Positions 37,461 to 50,900 of a stretch of DNA of 64,000 nucleotides are shown one piece after another (the stretch's first letter is position 1; each line of letters opens with the position of its first letter). Location of the stretch: positions 11,296,972-11,360,971 of the forward strand of contig NC_045146.1 of assembly GCF_008831285.2 (NCBI RefSeq). The letters are read 5' to 3'. The stretch is from Nymphaea colorata (lineage: Eukaryota; Streptophyta; Magnoliopsida; Nymphaeales; Nymphaeaceae). The notes below the pieces were generated by a model. That model had not been told where the DNA came from. It was given only the letters and a program-made list of their open reading frames with translations, and searched no databases. The position numbers were made by a program, and so were the translations under genes.

Positions 37461-40400
37461 TAAATCCCCAGTCCAGACCATGTTTAAAATCATTTTGAAA
37501 AATTCATACAAACCAATGGAATTTACAAAATCGAAAGTTGAGAGATGCATTGACAAACTTGAGAATTTAACAAAGGTTTAAGAAAAGTATGAAACACGTC
37601 CAAAATATTTCAAGATTTCATCTATGATATGGATCAGAGGTCTCATCTGATTCGGTCTATGACGTTGAATTTCGGATTTCCACCTAAGTTAGGATCAGAG
37701 GTCTCATCTAATCCGGTCAAGGATGTTGGATTCAAGATTTTGAAGAAGAAGATAGAAAGGAGGACTCAACATATCTAGTCTACGATGTCGAATGCATATT
37801 TAGAATGTGGCTGTGAATTTTAAAATATAAATCCCCAGTCCAGAAAATCCATACAAACCAAAGGAATTTACAAAATCGAAAGTTGAGAGGTGCATTGATA
37901 AACTTTTTAACAAAAATTTAAGAAAAGTATGAGACAAATCGAAAATATTTCAAGATCATATCTAAGATATGGATCAGAGGACTCATCTGATCCAGCCTAT
38001 GATGTTGGATTTGGTTTTTCGACCTAAGGTCAGGATCAGAAGTCTCATCTAATCCGGTACAAGATGCTGGATTCAAGATTTTGAACATGCAGATAGAAAA
38101 GAGGCCTCAACTTATCAGTCTAGGATGTCGAACGCATATTTTGAATGTGGCTGTGAATTTCAAAATATAAATCCTCAGTCTAGAACATGTTTAAAATCAT
38201 TTTGAAAATTCATACAAACCAATGGAATTTACAAAATCGAAAGTTGAGAAGAGCATTTATAAACTTGAGAATTTAACAAAGATTTAAGAAAAGTATGATT
38301 CACATCCAAAATATTTCAAGATCTCATCTATGATATGGATCAGAGGTCTCATCTGATCTGGTCTATGATGTTGGATTTGTTATTCCGTCCTAAGGTCAGG
38401 ATCAGAGGTCTCATCCGATCCGGTTTAGGATGTTGGATTCAATATTTTGAACAAGCATATAGAATAGAGATTCAACTTATCCAGTCAAGGATGTCGAATG
38501 CATATTTTGCATGCGGTTGAAAATTTTAAAATATAAATCCCCAGTCCAGACCATGTTTAAAATCATTTTGAAAATTCATACAAACCAATGGAATTTACAA
38601 AATTGAAAGTTGAGAGGTGCATTGATAAACTTGACAATTTAACAAAGATTTAAGAAAAGTACTAAACACGTCCAAAATATTTCAAGATCTCATCTATGAT
38701 ACGGATCAGAGGTCTCATTTGATCCGGTCTACGAGGTTGAATTTGGGATTTCGACCTAAGGTTAGGATCAGAGGTCTCATCTAATCCAGTTTAGGATGTT
38801 GGATTCAAAATTTTGAACAAGCAGATAGAAAGGAGGCCTCAACTTATCCAGTCAAGGATGTCGTACGCATATTTTGAATGTGCCTGTGAATTTAAAAATA
38901 TAAATCCCAGTCTAGACATGTTTAAAAATCATTTGAAAAATTCCAACAAACCAATGGAATTTAAAAATCGAAAGTTGAGAGCTGCATTGACAAACTTCAG
39001 AATTTAACAAAGGTTTAAGAAAAGTATGAAACACATCCAACATATTTCAAGATTTCATCTATGATATGGATCAGATGTCTCATCTGATTCGGTCTATGAT
39101 GTTGGATTTCGGATTTCCACCTAAGGTCAGGATCAGAGGTCTCATCTAATCCGGTCAAGGATGTTGGATTCAAAATTTTGAACAAGCAGATAGAAATGAG
39201 GACTCAACATATCTAGTCTACGATGTCGAATGCATATTTAGAATGTGGCTGTGAATTTTAAAATATAAATCCCCAGTCGATAAAATCCATACAAACCAAA
39301 GGAATTTACAAAATCGAAAGTTGAGAGGTACATTGATAAACTTGAGAACTTAACAAAAATTTAAGAAAAGTATGAGACAAATCAAAAATATTTCAAGATC
39401 ATATTTAAGATATGGATCAGAGGACTCATCTGATCCAGCCTATGATGTTGGATTCGGTTTTCGACCTAAGGTCGGGATCAGAAGTCTCATCTAATCCGGT
39501 TCAGGATGTTGGATTCAAGATTTGAACAAGCAGATAGAAAGGAGGCCTCAACTTATCAAGTCTAGGATGTTGAATGCATATTTTGAATGTGACTGTGAAT
39601 TTTAAAATAAAAATCCTCAGTCTAGAACATGTTTAAAATCATTTCGAAAATTCAAACAAACCAATGGAATTTACAAAATCGAAAGTTGAGAAGAGCATTG
39701 ATAAACTTGAGAATTTATATTTTGAACGTGGCTGTGAATTTTAAAATATAAATCCTCAGTCTAGACCATGTTTAAAATCATTTTGAACATTCATACAAAC
39801 CAATGGAATTTACAAAATCGAAAGTTGAGAGGTGCATTGATAAAGTTGAGAATTTAACAAAGATTTAAGAAAAGTATGATTCACATCCAAAATATTTCAA
39901 GATCTCATATATGATATGGATCAGAGGTCTCATCTGATCCGGTCTCTGATGTTGGATTTGTTATTTTGTCCTAAGGTCAGGATCAGAGGTCTCATCCAAT
40001 CCGGTTTAGGATGTTGGATTCAAGATTTTGAACAAGCAGATACAATAGAGAATTCAACTTATCCGTCAGGATCTCGAATGCATATTTTGCATGCGGTTGA
40101 AAATTTTAAAATATAAATCCCCATCCAGACCATGTTTAAAATCATTTTGAAAATTCATACAAACCAATGGAATTTACAAAAATCGAAAGTTGAGAGATGC
40201 ATTGACAAACTTGAGAATTTAACAAAGGTTTAAGAAAAGTATGAAACACATCCAAAATATTTCAAGATTCATCTATGATAGGATCAGAGGTCTCATCTGA
40301 TTCGGTCTATGATGTTTAATTTCGGATTTCCACCTAATGTTAGGATCAGAGGTCTCTTCTAATCCGGTCAAGGATGTTGGATTCAAGATTTGAAGAAGAA

Positions 40401-43085
40401 GATAGAAAGAGGACTCAACATATCTAGTCTACGATGTCGAATGCATATTAGAATGTGGCTGTGAATTTTAAAATATAAATCCCAGTCCAGAAAATCCATA
40501 CAAACCAAAGAATTTACAAAATCGAAAGTTGAGAGGTGCATTGATAAACTTTTAAAAAATTTAAGAAAAGTATGAGACAAATCCAAAATATTTCAAGATC
40601 ATATCTAAGATATGGATCAGAGGACTCATTGATCCAGCCTATGATGTTGGATTTGGTTTTTCGACCTAAGGTCAGGATCAGAAGTCTCATCTAATCCGGT
40701 ACAAGATGTTGGATTCAAGATTTGAACATGCAGATAGAAAAGAGGCATCAACTTATCAAGTCTAGGATGTCGAATGCATATTTTGAATGTGGCTGTGAAT
40801 TTTAAAATATAATCCTCAGTCTAGAACATGTTTAAAATCATTTTGAAAATTCATACAAACCAATGGAATTTACAAAATCGAAAGTTGAGAAGAGCATTGA
40901 TAAACTTGAGAATTTAACAAAGATTTAAGAAAAGTATGATTCACATCCAAAATATTTCAAGATCTCATATATGATATGGATCAGAGGTCTCATCTGATCC
41001 GGTCTCTGATGTTGGATTTGTTATTTTGTCCTAAGGTCAGGATCAGAGGTCTCATCAAATCCGGTTTAGGATGTTGGATTCAGATTTTGAACAAGCAGAT
41101 ACAATAGAGAATTCAACTTATCCAGTCAAGGATGTCGAATGCATATTTTGCATGCGGTTGAAAATTTTAAAATATAAATCCCCAGTCCAGACCATGTTTA
41201 AAATCATTTTGAAAATTCATACAAACCAATGGAATTTACAAAATTGAAAGTTGAGAGGTGCATTGATAAACTTGACAATTTAACAAAGATTTAAGAAAAG
41301 TACTAAACCACGTCCAAAATATTTCAAGATCTCAACTATGATACGGATCAGAGGTCTCATCTGATCCGGTCTATGATGTTGAATTTGGGATTTCGACCTA
41401 AGGTTAGGATCAGAGGTCTCATCTAATCCAGTTTAGGATGTTGGATTCAAAATTTTGAACAAGCAGATAGAAAGGAGGCCTCAACTTATCCAGTCAAGGA
41501 TGTCGTACGCATATTTTGAATGTGCCTGTGAATTTAAAAATATAAATCCCCAGTCTAGACATGTTTAAAAATCATTTGAAAAATTCCTACAAACCAATGG
41601 AATTTACAAAATCGAAAGTTGAGAGGTGCATTGACAAACTTGAAAATTTAACAATGATTTAAGAAAAGTATGAGACACATCAAAAATATTTCAAGATTTC
41701 ATCTATGATATGGATCAGAGGTCTCATCTGATCCGCTCTATGATGTTGGATTTGGTATTTCGACCAAAGGTCAGGATCAGAGGTCTCATCTAATCCGGTT
41801 TAGGATGTTGGATTCAAAATTTTGAACAAGCAGATAGAAAGGAGTCTCAACTTATCCAGTCAAGGATGTCGAACGAATATTTTGAATGTGCATGTGAATT
41901 TAAAATATAAATCCCCAGTCTAGACATGTTTAAAAACCATTTGAAAATTCCAACAAACCAATGGAATTTACAAAATCGAAAGTTGAGAGATGCATTGACA
42001 AACTTGAGAATTTAACAAAGGTTTAAGCAAAGTATGAGACACATCCAAAATATTTCAAGATTTCATCTACGATATGGATCAGAGGTCTCATCTGATTCGG
42101 TCTATGATGTTGAATTTCGGATTTCCACCTAAGGTTAGGATCAGAGGTCTCATCTAATCCGGTCAAGGATGTTGGATTCAAGATTTTGAACAAGAAGATA
42201 GAAAGGAGGACTCAACATATCTAGTCTACGATGTCGAATGCATATTTAGAATGTGGCTGTGAATTTTAAAATATAAATCCCCAGTCCAGAAAATCCATAC
42301 AAACCAAAGGAATTTACAAATCGAAAGTTGAGAGGTGCATTGATAAACTTGAGAATTTAACAATGATTTAAGAAAAGTATGAGACACATCAAAAATATTT
42401 CAAGATTTCATCTATGATATGGATCAGAGGTCTCATCTGATCCGCTCTATGATGTTGGATTTGGTATTTCGACCAAAGGTCAGGATCAGAGGTCTCATCT
42501 AATCCGGTTTAGGATGTTGGAATCAAAATTTTGAACAAGCAGATAGAAAGGAGGTCTCAACTTATCCAGTCAAGGATGTCGAACGAATATTTTGAATGTG
42601 CATGTGAATTTAAAAATATAAATCCCCAGTCTAGACATGTTTAAAAACCATTTGAAAAATTCCAACAAACCAATGGAATTTACAAAATCGAAAGTTGAGA
42701 GATGCATTGACAAACTTGAGAATTTAACAAAGGTTTAAGAAAGTATGAGACACATCCAAAATATTTCAAGATTTCATCTACGATATGGATCAGAGGTCTC
42801 ATCTGATTCGGTCTATGATGTTGAATTTCGGATTTCCACCTAAGGTTAGGATCAGAGGTCTCATCTAATCCGGTCAAGGATGTTGGATTCAAGATTTTGA
42901 ACAAGAAAATAGAAAGGAGGACTCAACATATCTAGTCTACGATGTCGAATGCATATTTAGAATGTGACTGTGAATTTTAAAATATAAATCCCCAGTCCAG
43001 AAAATCCATACAAACCAAAGGAATTTACAAAATCGAAAGTTGAGAGGTGCATTGATAAACTTTTTAACAAAAATTTAAGAAAAGT
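37461..43085. repeat. Satellite segment repeating the left flank of the gap, indel-rich
   Basis: It matches 31709-37360 unit for unit (D, E, A 38335, B, D', E', truncated unit, A 39916, D, E, A 40976, B, C, D, C 42419, D, E). The offset falls stepwise (5752, 5747, 5732, 5727) because single bases are missing here, for example near 38116, 38467, 38906, 40064, 40266, 40481 and 40629. After about 42,760 such defects cease. Confidence 0.85.
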
Positions 43086-46000
43086 ATGAGACAAATCGAA
43101 AATATTTCAAGATCATATCTAAGATATGGATCAGAGGACTCATCTGATCCAGCCTATGATGTTGGATTTGGTTTTTCGACCTAAGGTCAGGATCAGAAGT
43201 CTCATCTAATCCGGTACAAGATGTTGGATTCAAGATTTTGAACATGCATATAGAAAAGAGGCCTCAACTTATCAAGTCTAGGATGTCGAATGCATATTTT
43301 GAATGTGGCTGTGAATTTCAAAATATAAATCCTCAGTCTAGAACATGTTTAAAATCATTTTGAAAATTCATACAAACCAATGGAATTTACAAAATCGAAA
43401 GTTGAGAAGAGCATTTATAAACTTGAGAATTTAACAAAGATTTAAGAAAAGTATGATTCACATCCAAAATATTTCAAGATCTCATATATGATATGGATCA
43501 GAGGTCTCATCTGATCCGGTCTCTGATGTTGGATTTGTTATTTTGTCCTAAGGTCAGGATCAGAGGTCTCTTCCAATCCGGTTTAGGATGTTGGATTCAA
43601 GATTTTGAACAAGCAGATACAATAGAGAATTCAACTTATCCAGTCAAGGATGTCGAATGCATATTTTGCATGCGGTTGAAAATTTTAAAATATAAATCCC
43701 CAGTCCAGACCATGTTTAAAATCATTTTGAAAATTCATACAAACCAATGGAATTTACAAAATTGAAAGTTGAGAGGTGCATTGATAAACTTGACAATTTA
43801 ACAAAGATTTAAGAAAAGTACTAAACACGTCCAAAATATTTCAAGATCTCATCTATGATACGGATCAGAGGTCTCATTTGATCCGGTCTACGAGGTTGAA
43901 TTTGGGATTTCGACCTAAGGTTAGGATCAGAGGTCTCATCTAATCCAGTTTAGGATGTTGGATTCAAAATTTTGAACAAGCAGATAGAAAGGAGGCCTCA
44001 ACTTATCCAGTCAAGGATGTCGTACGCATATTTTGAATGTGCCTGTGAATTTAAAAATATAAATCCCTAGTCTAGACATGTTTAAAAATCATTTGAAAAA
44101 TTCCTACAAACCAATGGAATTTACAAAATCGAAAGTTGAGAGCTGCATTGACAAACTTCAGAATTTAACAAAGGTTTAAGTAAAGTATGAAACACATCCA
44201 ACATATTTCAAGATTTCATCTATGATATGGATCAGAGGTTTCATCTGATTCGGTCTATGATGTTGAATTTCGGATTTCCACCTAAGGTTAGGATCAGAGG
44301 TCTCATCTAATCCGGTCAAGGATGTTGGATTCAAGATTTTGAACAAGAAAATAGAAAGGAGGACTCAACATATCTAGTGTACGATGTCGAATGCATATTT
44401 AGAATGTGGCTGTGAATTTTAAAATATAAATCCCCAGTCGATAAAATCCATACAAACCAAAGGAATTTACAAAATCGAAAGTTGAGAGGTGCATTGATAA
44501 ACTTGAGAACTTAACAAAAATTTAAGATAAGTATGAGACAAATCCAAAATATTTCAAGATCATATTTAAGATATGGATCAGAGGACTCATCTGATCCAGC
44601 CTATGATGTTGGATTCGGTTTTTCGACCTAAGGTCGGGATCAGAAGTCTCATCTAATCCGGTTCAGGATGTTGGATTCAAGATTTGACCAAGCAGATAGA
44701 AAGGAGGCCTCAACTTATCAAGTCTAGGATGTTGAATGCATATTTTGAATGTGGCTGTGAATTTTAAAATAAAAATCCTTAGTCTAGAACATGTTTAAAA
44801 TCATTTCGAAAATTCAAACAAACCAATGGAATTTACAAAATCGAAAGTTGAGAAGAGCATTGATAAACTTGAGAATTTATATTTTGAACGTGGCTGTGAA
44901 TTTTAAAATATAAATCCTCAGTCTAGACCATGTTTAAAATCATTTGAAAATTCATACAAACCAATGGAATTTACAAAATCGAAAGTTGAGAGGTGCATTG
45001 ATAAACTTGAGAATTTAACAAAGATTTAAGAAAAGTATGATTCACATCCAAAATATTTCAAGATCTCATATATGATATGGATCAGAGGTCTCATCTGATC
45101 CGGTCTCTGATGTTGGATTTGTTATTTTGTCCTAAGGTCAGGATCAGAGGTCTCATCCAATCCGGTTTAGGATGTTGGATTCAAGATTTTGAACAAGCAG
45201 ATACAATAGAGAATTCAACTTATCCAGTCAAGGATCTCGAATGCATATTTTGCATGTGGTTGAAAATTTTAAAATATAAATCCCCAGTCTAGACCATGTT
45301 TAAAATCATTTTGAAAATTCATACAAACCAATGGAATTTACAAAATCGAAAGTTGAGAGATGCATTGACAAACTTGAGAATTTAACAAAGGTTTAAGAAA
45401 AGTATGAAACACATCCAAAATATTTCAAGATTTCATCTATGATATGGATCAGAGGTCTCATCTGATTCGGTCTATGATGTTGAATTTCGGATTTCCACCT
45501 AATGTTAGGATCAGAGGTCTCTTCTAATCCGGTCAAGGATGTTGGATTCAAGATTTTGAACAAGAAGATAGAAAGGAGGACTCAACATATCTAGTCTACG
45601 ATGTCGAATGCATATTTAGAATGTGGCTGTGAATTTTAAAATATAAATCCCCAGTCCAGAAAATCCATACAAACCAAAGGAATTTACAAAATCGAAAGTT
45701 GAGAGGTGCATTGATAAACTTTTTAATAAAAATTTAAGAAAAGTATGAGACAAATCCAAAATATTTCAAGATCATATCTAAGATATGGATCAGAGGACTC
45801 ATCTGATCCAGCCTATGATGTTGGATTTGGTTTTTCGACCTAAGGTCAGGATCAGAAGTCTCATCTAATCCGGTACAAGATGTTGGATTCAAGATTTTGA
45901 ACATGCAGATAGAAAAGAGGCATCAACTTATCAAGTCTAGGATGTCGAATGCATATTTTGAATGTGGCTGTGAATTTTAAAATTTAAATCCTCAGTCTAG

Positions 46001-46151
46001 AACATGTTTAAAACCATTTTGAAAATTCATACAAACCAATGGAATTTACAAAATCGAAAGTTGAGAAGAGCATTGATAAACTTGAGAATTTAACAAAGAT
46101 TTAAGAAAAGTATGATTCACATCCAAAATATTTCAAGATCTCATATATGAT

Positions 46152-47960
46152 ATGGATCAGAGGTCTCATCTGATCCGGTCTCTGATGTTGGATTTGTTAT
46201 TTTGTCCTAAGGTCAGGATCAGAGGTCTCATCAAATCCGGTTTAGGATGTTGGATTCAAGATTTTGAACAAGCAGATACAATAGAGAATTCAACTTATCC
46301 AGTCAAGGATGTCGAATGCATATTTTGCATGCAGTTGAAAATTTTAAAATATAAATCCCCAGTCCAAACCATGTTTAAAATCATTTTCAAAATTCATACA
46401 AACCAATGGAATTTACAAAATTGAAAGTTGAGAGGTGCATTGATAAACTTGACAATTTAACAAAGATTTAAGAAAAGTACTAAACACGTCCAAAATATTT
46501 CAAGATCTCAACTATGATACGGATCAAAGGTCTCATTTGATCCGGTCTATGATGTTGAATTTGGGATTTCGACCTAAGGTTAGGATCAGAGGTCTCATCT
46601 AATCCAGTTTAGGATGTTGGATTCAAAATTTTGAACAAGCAGATAGAAAGGAGGCCTCAACTTATCCAGTCAAGGATGTCGTACGCATATTTTGAATGTG
46701 CCTGTGAATTTAAAAATATAAATCCCCAGTCTAGACATGTCTAAAAATCATTTGAAAAATTCCTACAAACCAATGGAATTTACAAAATCGAAAGTTGAGA
46801 GGTGCATTGACAAACTTGAAAATTTAACAATGATTTAAGAAAAGTATGAGACACATCAAAAATATTTCAAGATTTCATCTATGATATGGATCAGAGGTCT
46901 CATCTGATCCGCTCTATGATGTTGGATTTGGTATTTCGACCAAAGGTCAGGATCAGAGGTCTCATCTAATCCGGTTTAGGATGTTGGATTCAAAATTTTG
47001 AACAAGCAGATAGAAAGGAGGTCTCAACTTATCCAGTCAAGGATGTCGAACGAATATTTTGAATGTGCCTGTGAATTTAAAAATATAAATCCCCAGTCTA
47101 GACATGTTTAAAAACCATTTGAAAAATTCCAACAAACCAATGGAATTTACAAAATCGAAAGTTGAGAGATGCATTGACAAACTTGAGAATTTAACAAAGG
47201 TTTAAGCAAAGTATGAGACACATCCAAAATATTTCAAGATTTCATCTACGATATGGATCAGAGGTCTCATCTGATTCGGTCTATGATGTTGAATTTCGGA
47301 TTTCCACCTAAGGTTAGGATCAGAGGTCTCATCTAATCCGGTCAAGGATGTTGGATTCAAGATTTTGAACAAGAAGATAGAAAGGAGGACTCAACATATC
47401 TAGTCTACGATGTCGAATGCATATTTAGAATGTGACTGTGAATTTTAAAATATAAATCCCCAGTCCAGAAAATCCATACAAACCAAAGGAATTTACAAAA
47501 TCGAAAGTTGAGAGGTGCATTGATAAACTTTTTAACAAAAATTTAAGAAAAGTATGAGACAAATCGAAAATATTTCAAGATCATATCTAAGATATGGATC
47601 AGAGGACTCATCTGATCCAGCCTATGATGTTGGATTTGGTTTTTCGACCTAAGGTCAGGATCAGAAGTCTCATCTAATCCGGTACAAGATGCTGGATTCA
47701 AGATTTTGAACATGCAGATAGAAAAGAGGCCTCAACTTATCAAGTCTAGGATGTCGAACGCATATTTTGAATGTGGCTGTGAATTTCAAAATATAAATCC
47801 TCAGTCTAGAACATGTTTAAAATCATTTTGAAAATTCATACAAACCAATGGAATTTACAAAATCGAAAGTTGAGAAGAGCATTTATAAACTTGAGAATTT
47901 AACAAAGATTTAAGAAAAGTATGATTCACATCCAAAATATTTCAAGATCTCATCTATGAT
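46152..47960. repeat. Canonical ABCDE higher-order repeat, 1809 bp
   Basis: One full pentamer within the rearranged part of the array, the same length as the units at the right end. Confidence 0.85.
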
Positions 47961-50900
47961 ATGGATCAGAGGTCTCATCTGATCTGGTCTATGATGTTGG
48001 ATTTGTTATTCCGTCCTAAGGTCAGGATCAGAGGTCTCATCCGATCCGGTTTAGGATGTTGGATTCAATATTTTGAACAAGCATATAGAATAGAGGATTC
48101 AACTTATCCAGTCAAGGATGTCGAATGCATATTTTGCATGCGGTTGAAAATTTTAAAATATAAATCCCCAGTCCAGACCATGTTTAAAATCATTTTGAAA
48201 ATTCATACAAACCAATGGAATTTACAAAATTGAAAGTTGAGAGGTGCATTGATAAACTTGACAATTTAACAAAGATTTAAGAAAAGTACTAAACACGTCC
48301 AAAATATTTCAAGATCTCATCTATGATACGGATCAGAGGTCTCATTTGATCCGGTCTACGAGGTTGAATTTGGGATTTCGACCTAAGGTTAGGATCAGAG
48401 GTCTCATCTAATCCAGTTTAGGATGTTGGATTCAAAATTTTGAACAAGCAGATAGAAAGGAGGCCTCAACTTATCCAGTCAAGGATGTCGTACGCATATT
48501 TTGAATGTGCCTGTGAATTTAAAAATATAAATCCCCAGTCTAGACATGTTTAAAAATCATTTGAAAAATTCCAACAAACCAATGGAATTTAAAAAATCGA
48601 AAGTTGAGAGCTGCATTGACAAACTTCAGAATTTAACAAAGGTTTAAGAAAAGTATGAAACACATCCAACATATTTCAAGATTTCATCTATGATATGGAT
48701 CAGATGTCTCATCTGATTCGGTCTATGATGTTGGATTTCGGATTTCCACCTAAGGTCAGGATCAGAGGTCTCATCTAATCCGGTCAAGGATGTTGGATTC
48801 AAAATTTTGAACAAGCAGATAGAAATGAGGACTCAACATATCTAGTCTACGATGTCGAATGCATATTTAGAATGTGGCTGTGAATTTTAAAATATAAATC
48901 CCCAGTCGATAAAATCCATACAAACCAAAGGAATTTACAAAATCGAAAGTTGAGAGGTACATTGATAAACTTGAGAACTTAACAAAAATTTAAGAAAAGT
49001 ATGAGACAAATCAAAAATATTTCAAGATCATATTTAAGATATGGATCAGAGGACTCATCTGATCCAGCCTATGATGTTGGATTCGGTTTTTCGACCTAAG
49101 GTCGGGATCAGAAGTCTCATCTAATCCGGTTCAGGATGTTGGATTCAAGATTTGAACAAGCAGATAGAAAGGAGGCCTCAACTTATCAAGTCTAGGATGT
49201 TGAATGCATATTTTGAATGTGACTGTGAATTTTAAAATAAAAATCCTCAGTCTAGAACATGTTTAAAATCATTTCGAAAATTCAAACAAACCAATGGAAT
49301 TTACAAAATCGAAAGTTGAGAAGAGCATTGATAAACTTGAGAATTTATATTTTGAACGTGGCTGTGAATTTTAAAATATAAATCCTCAGTCTAGACCATG
49401 TTTAAAATCATTTTGAACATTCATACAAACCAATGGAATTTACAAAATCGAAAGTTGAGAGGTGCATTGATAAAGTTGAGAATTTAACAAAGATTTAAGA
49501 AAAGTATGATTCACATCCAAAATATTTCAAGATCTCATATATGATATGGATCAGAGGTCTCATCTGATCCGGTCTCTGATGTTGGATTTGTTATTTTGTC
49601 CTAAGGTCAGGATCAGAGGTCTCATCCAATCCGGTTTAGGATGTTGGATTCAAGATTTTGAACAAGCAGATACAATAGAGAATTCAACTTATCCAGTCAG
49701 GGATCTCGAATGCATATTTTGCATGCGGTTGAAAATTTTAAAATATAAATCCCCAGTCCAGACCATGTTTAAAATCATTTTGAAAATTCATACAAACCAA
49801 TGGAATTTACAAAATCGAAAGTTGAGAGATGCATTGACAAACTTGAGAATTTAACAAAGGTTTAAGAAAAGTATGAAACACATCCAAAATATTTCAAGAT
49901 TTCATCTATGATATGGATCAGAGGTCTCATCTGATTCGGTCTATGATGTTTAATTTCGGATTTCCACCTAATGTTAGGATCAGAGGTCTCTTCTAATCCG
50001 GTCAAGGATGTTGGATTCAAGATTTTGAAGAAGAAGATAGAAAGGAGGACTCAACATATCTAGTCTACGATGTCGAATGCATATTTAGAATGTGGCTGTG
50101 AATTTTAAAATATAAATCCCCAGTCCAGAAAATCCATACAAACCAAAGGAATTTACAAAATCGAAAGTTGAGAGGTGCATTGATAAACTTTTTAACAAAA
50201 ATTTAAGAAAAGTATGAGACAAATCCAAAATATTTCAAGATCATATCTAAGATATGGATCAGAGGACTCATCTGATCCAGCCTATGATGTTGGATTTGGT
50301 TTTTCGACCTAAGGTCAGGATCAGAAGTCTCATCTAATCCGGTACAAGATGTTGGATTCAAGATTTTGAACATGCAGATAGAAAAGAGGCATCAACTTAT
50401 CAAGTCTAGGATGTCGAATGCATATTTTGAATGTGGCTGTGAATTTTAAAATATAAATCCTCAGTCTAGAACATGTTTAAAATCATTTTGAAAATTCATA
50501 CAAACCAATGGAATTTACAAAATCGAAAGTTGAGAAGAGCATTGATAAACTTGAGAATTTAACAAAGATTTAAGAAAAGTATGATTCACATCCAAAATAT
50601 TTCAAGATCTCATATATGATATGGATCAGAGGTCTCATCTGATCCGGTCTCTGATGTTGGATTTGTTATTTTGTCCTAAGGTCAGGATCAGAGGTCTCAT
50701 CAAATCCGGTTTAGGATGTTGGATTCAAGATTTTGAACAAGCAGATACAATAGAGAATTCAACTTATCCAGTCAAGGATGTCGAATGCATATTTTGCATG
50801 CGGTTGAAAATTTTAAAATATAAATCCCCAGTCCAGACCATGTTTAAAATCATTTTGAAAATTCATACAAACCAATGGAATTTACAAAATTGAAAGTTGA

